Source: Diadema setosum (lineage: Eukaryota > Echinodermata > Echinoidea > Diadematoida > Diadematidae). From it: a DNA stretch of 64,000 nucleotides. A model generated the notes under the pieces. It did not search any database, had not been told where the DNA came from, and saw only the letters and a program-made list of their open reading frames with translations. Position numbers and translations under genes: made by a program. The DNA is taken from positions 10,163,453 through 10,227,452 of the forward strand of contig NC_092701.1 of NCBI RefSeq assembly GCF_964275005.1, given 5' to 3'. This document shows, piece by piece, positions 61,806 through 64,000 of this stretch (its first letter is position 1; every line of letters begins with the position of its first letter).

Positions 61806-64000
61806 GGAATGCCTTTTATCATTATTATTATTATTATTATCATTATTATTATTATTATCATTATTATTATTATTATCATTATTATCATTATCGTTATTTT
61901 TATTGTTCAGTTCAGTTCAGTTTTTATTTCTGCATTTCAAAATCAATACAAATCAGAAGTCAACAAAATACTTATATGGTCATTTACACAGCTAATATTC
62001 GTAACGTTTGGATCTTACATACATTTTCTTTTTTTTTTTCAAGAACGAATAGGGCCTATCATATATGAAAGGAAGCAATAGGAAATGGTAAAAATGAAAT
62101 GCAGGGGACCATCATCATAAGCTAAGCTTGACGAGGAAGATGGCCCCAGGTAAAGAGATACATAAAGAAAATCTTGCTACTCACTGAGTGGGGGGTAATT
62201 ATGCAAAGGGCACAATAAAGAGATACACAAAAAAAAAATCTTGCCACTCACTGAGTGGGAAGTAATTGTGCGAAGGACGTGCGGTGCAGTGCGGTGTGCA
62301 TTGTGTTGGGATGAATCTTGGTTTGCACGTTGAGTGTTATTTTGTGTATCAGTGTGATGAGGTGAATGTTACTTCAGTTATGGCCGTGAACTCATTGTTT
62401 AGGGTGTTTGTTGACCAGGTGGTATGAATATTTATGTGTCAGAAGTATACTGGATTATGAGGGTGTTTTTTAGTTCTCGTTTGAAAATGTTCAACGACGT
62501 ACATTGTTTTAAATGAGGGGGTAAAGAATTCCAAATATCTGGTCCATTATGTTTTAATGATTTTTGAGCTAAAATGATTCTGGGGTTTTCGAGATGGTAA
62601 TCGGACGACTGACGTGTTGGATATGAATGAACGGTGGAATTTGGAGTGAAGAAGCCATCAAAAATTTTTGGAAGACAATTAAATGTATATTTATACATAA
62701 AAACAGCAGTTTGAAAGGTGTGAAGATCCTCAATTTTCAATGTTTTTAGTTGACGAAATAGGGGATTGGATGGGGATAAATAACGGGAATTGGTAATCAA
62801 ACGTACAGCACGTTTTTGGAGGGTAAAAATTGGATTAATTTTAGTTGAGCCACAGTTTCCCCAAACGATATTGCAGTATGTAATATGTGGAAAGATCAAT
62901 GCATTGTATAGAATAGTCAGGGAATTTTGAGAAATGAAGTTTTTCAGTCGATATAAAATTCCTACAGTTCTCGAGACAGACGTGTGGATATTATGAATGT
63001 GATCGTTCCAAGTTAAACTCGAGTCAATTGTGATTCCTAAAAATTTAGTAGATCTTACTTCAGTTAAGGATAATCCATCAATATTAATATTATAACTGCT
63101 GTTAATGTTCTGTGAAGCAGTAGGTTTGAAACGTATAAAATTTGTTTTAGAGACATTAAGGGATAATTTATTACATATAAACCATTGGGAGACTTTGTCT
63201 ATTTCCGTGTTCAGAGTATCAAACAGTGTTTCGAGGTTCTCATGGGAGTAAAAAATATTAGTATCATCCGCAAAAAGTATAAATTTAAGAGTTTTTGATG
63301 TATTTATAATATCATTGATATATACAAGGAACAGTAGGGGGCCGAGAATTGATCCCTGGGGAACACCACATACAATATTGGAATTCGGAGATTTAGATGA
63401 CTTAAATAGTACATATTGCTTTCTGTTGGATAAATAATCAATAATCCAAGAAAGTGCTAAACCACGAATACCATATCTTTTTAATTTGTAAATTAATATA
63501 TCATGATCGATGGTATCAAAAGCCTTTGATAAATCCATGAAAATTCCTATAAAATGTTTTTTATTTGCAAAAGATTCAGTAATCTTATCTAACAATTGAA
63601 TTATAGCTAAATCGGTGGAATGGCCCTTTCTAAATCCAAACTGATTAGGTATAAGTAGGTCATTTACATGAAGAAAAATGTACAGGCGTTTATGAATAAT
63701 TTTTTCCAGAATTTTAGAAATACTAGGTAATAACGATATTGGTCTATAATTTGTTAAAAGAGAAGGGTCGTCTTTTCTTTTGAAAATTGGAAGTACTTTC
63801 GCAATTTTTAATGAGTTTGGGCATATTCCAGAAGACAGTGAAAGATTGAAAATGTAAGATAAAGGTGTGGTTATTTGTTTGATGATTTTCTTCAGTATAT
63901 AAACACTTATTTCATCGTGGCCACTAGATCTACTTGGCTTTAATTTGTTAACAATCTCCAGTATTTCTTCCTCATCTGTTGGGGTAAGGAAAAGGGATTT
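61806..64000 (-). mobile_element. Non-LTR retrotransposon, 3' part, cut by window edge
   Basis: Minus strand: RT frame (64000-62432), about 600 bp of 3' untranslated sequence, then AAATGCAGAAATAAAAACTG and a TAATAATGA-type short tandem tail at 61819-61905. The 3' UTR holds an internal direct duplication (62153-62277, marker CACTCACTGAGTGGG twice). Tail and RT together indicate a LINE; its 5' part with the endonuclease would lie beyond 64000. Confidence 0.85.
62432..64000 (-). CDS. Reverse transcriptase of a CR1/L2-like (Jockey-superfamily) LINE, partial
   Basis: The frame is open from the window edge to the stop, 522 residues. RT blocks in order: NYRPISLL (about 84-91), FGFRKGHST (121-129), MDLSKAFDTIDHD with the first catalytic Asp (about 155-167), VPQGSILGPLL (213-223), FADD catalytic pair (243-246), SLNVSKTNFIRF, and FLGITIDSSLTW. 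The C-terminus with HTFQTAVFMYK and WNSLPPHLK is the conserved tail of CR1/L2-type elements. It reverse-transcribes its own RNA at the target site. The N-terminal endonuclease is outside the window. There are no stops or frameshifts in the visible part, so this copy may be young. Clade assignment (CR1, L2 or Crack) is uncertain. Confidence 0.92.
   Translation of the reverse strand, partial: KSLFLTPTDEEEILEIVNKLKPSRSSGHDEISVYILKKIIKQITTPLSYIFNLSLSSGICPNSLKIAKVLPIFKRKDDPSLLTNYRPISLLPSISKILEKIIHKRLYIFLHVNDLLIPNQFGFRKGHSTDLAIIQLLDKITESFANKKHFIGIFMDLSKAFDTIDHDILIYKLKRYGIRGLALSWIIDYLSNRKQYVLFKSSKSPNSNIVCGVPQGSILGPLLFLVYINDIINTSKTLKFILFADDTNIFYSHENLETLFDTLNTEIDKVSQWFICNKLSLNVSKTNFIRFKPTASQNINSSYNINIDGLSLTEVRSTKFLGITIDSSLTWNDHIHNIHTSVSRTVGILYRLKNFISQNSLTILYNALIFPHITYCNIVWGNCGSTKINPIFTLQKRAVRLITNSRYLSPSNPLFRQLKTLKIEDLHTFQTAVFMYKYTFNCLPKIFDGFFTPNSTVHSYPTRQSSDYHLENPRIILAQKSLKHNGPDIWNSLPPHLKQCTSLNIFKRELKNTLIIQYTSDT

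Noticed and set aside
61608..62081. 157-residue plus-strand frame
   Set aside because: Runs through poly-T and the (ATT)n tail of the minus-strand LINE; low complexity.

Overview
The window looks like a marine invertebrate nuclear genome, most likely an echinoderm or another invertebrate deuterostome. That is an inference from the repeat style (many palindromic MITEs, AGGTCA-rich dispersed repeats, TACATGTA-rich AT sequence, G/C-run elements) and from a compact metabolic gene with long introns. Nothing here is prokaryotic: there are no operons, and long uninterrupted reading frames are absent except in one retrotransposon.

Layout. Positions 1-12.4 kb hold a minisatellite (unit around GTCGGTCTCGTGGGC) split by a very large CACTA-like transposon (1397-12329). 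That transposon has CACTG ends, subterminal GTGTTAA repeats and two arrays of AACCATGGTT palindromes near its ends. Its 7-kb interior contains a few exon-like pieces of unknown function. Positions 12.4-15.8 kb hold a second inverted-repeat element that encloses a 1.8-kb fold-back element. Positions 15.8-22.7 kb are more palindromes, a TGTGACC-ended element, a hAT-like element with an 8-bp target duplication, and simple repeats.

The one confidently recognised host gene runs on the + strand from 23688 to 47027. It has seven coding exons and a modelled 290-residue product, a TIM-barrel metal-dependent hydrolase of the amidohydrolase_2 / COG3618 type ('y4mH-like', the family that includes sugar lactonases). 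All six splice junctions are phase-consistent. The first coding exon is only 31 nt, and the HxH metal-binding motif is split across intron 1. The introns are packed with repeats; MITEs lie close to exons 1, 2 and 3.

Positions 47-61 kb contain almost only repeats: piggyBac-like, hAT-like and mariner/pogo-like MITEs, AGGTCA-rich elements and GC-rich palindromes. A few weak exon-like frames lie near 58.6 kb and 60.8 kb. Positions 61.8-64 kb (minus strand) hold the 3' part of a non-LTR retrotransposon with an intact reverse transcriptase frame running off the window edge.

The best material for a second look is the CACTA-like element with its palindrome arrays and possible cargo, the nested fold-back element next to it, and the repeat insertions that can be confirmed from 'empty' sibling copies inside this window.
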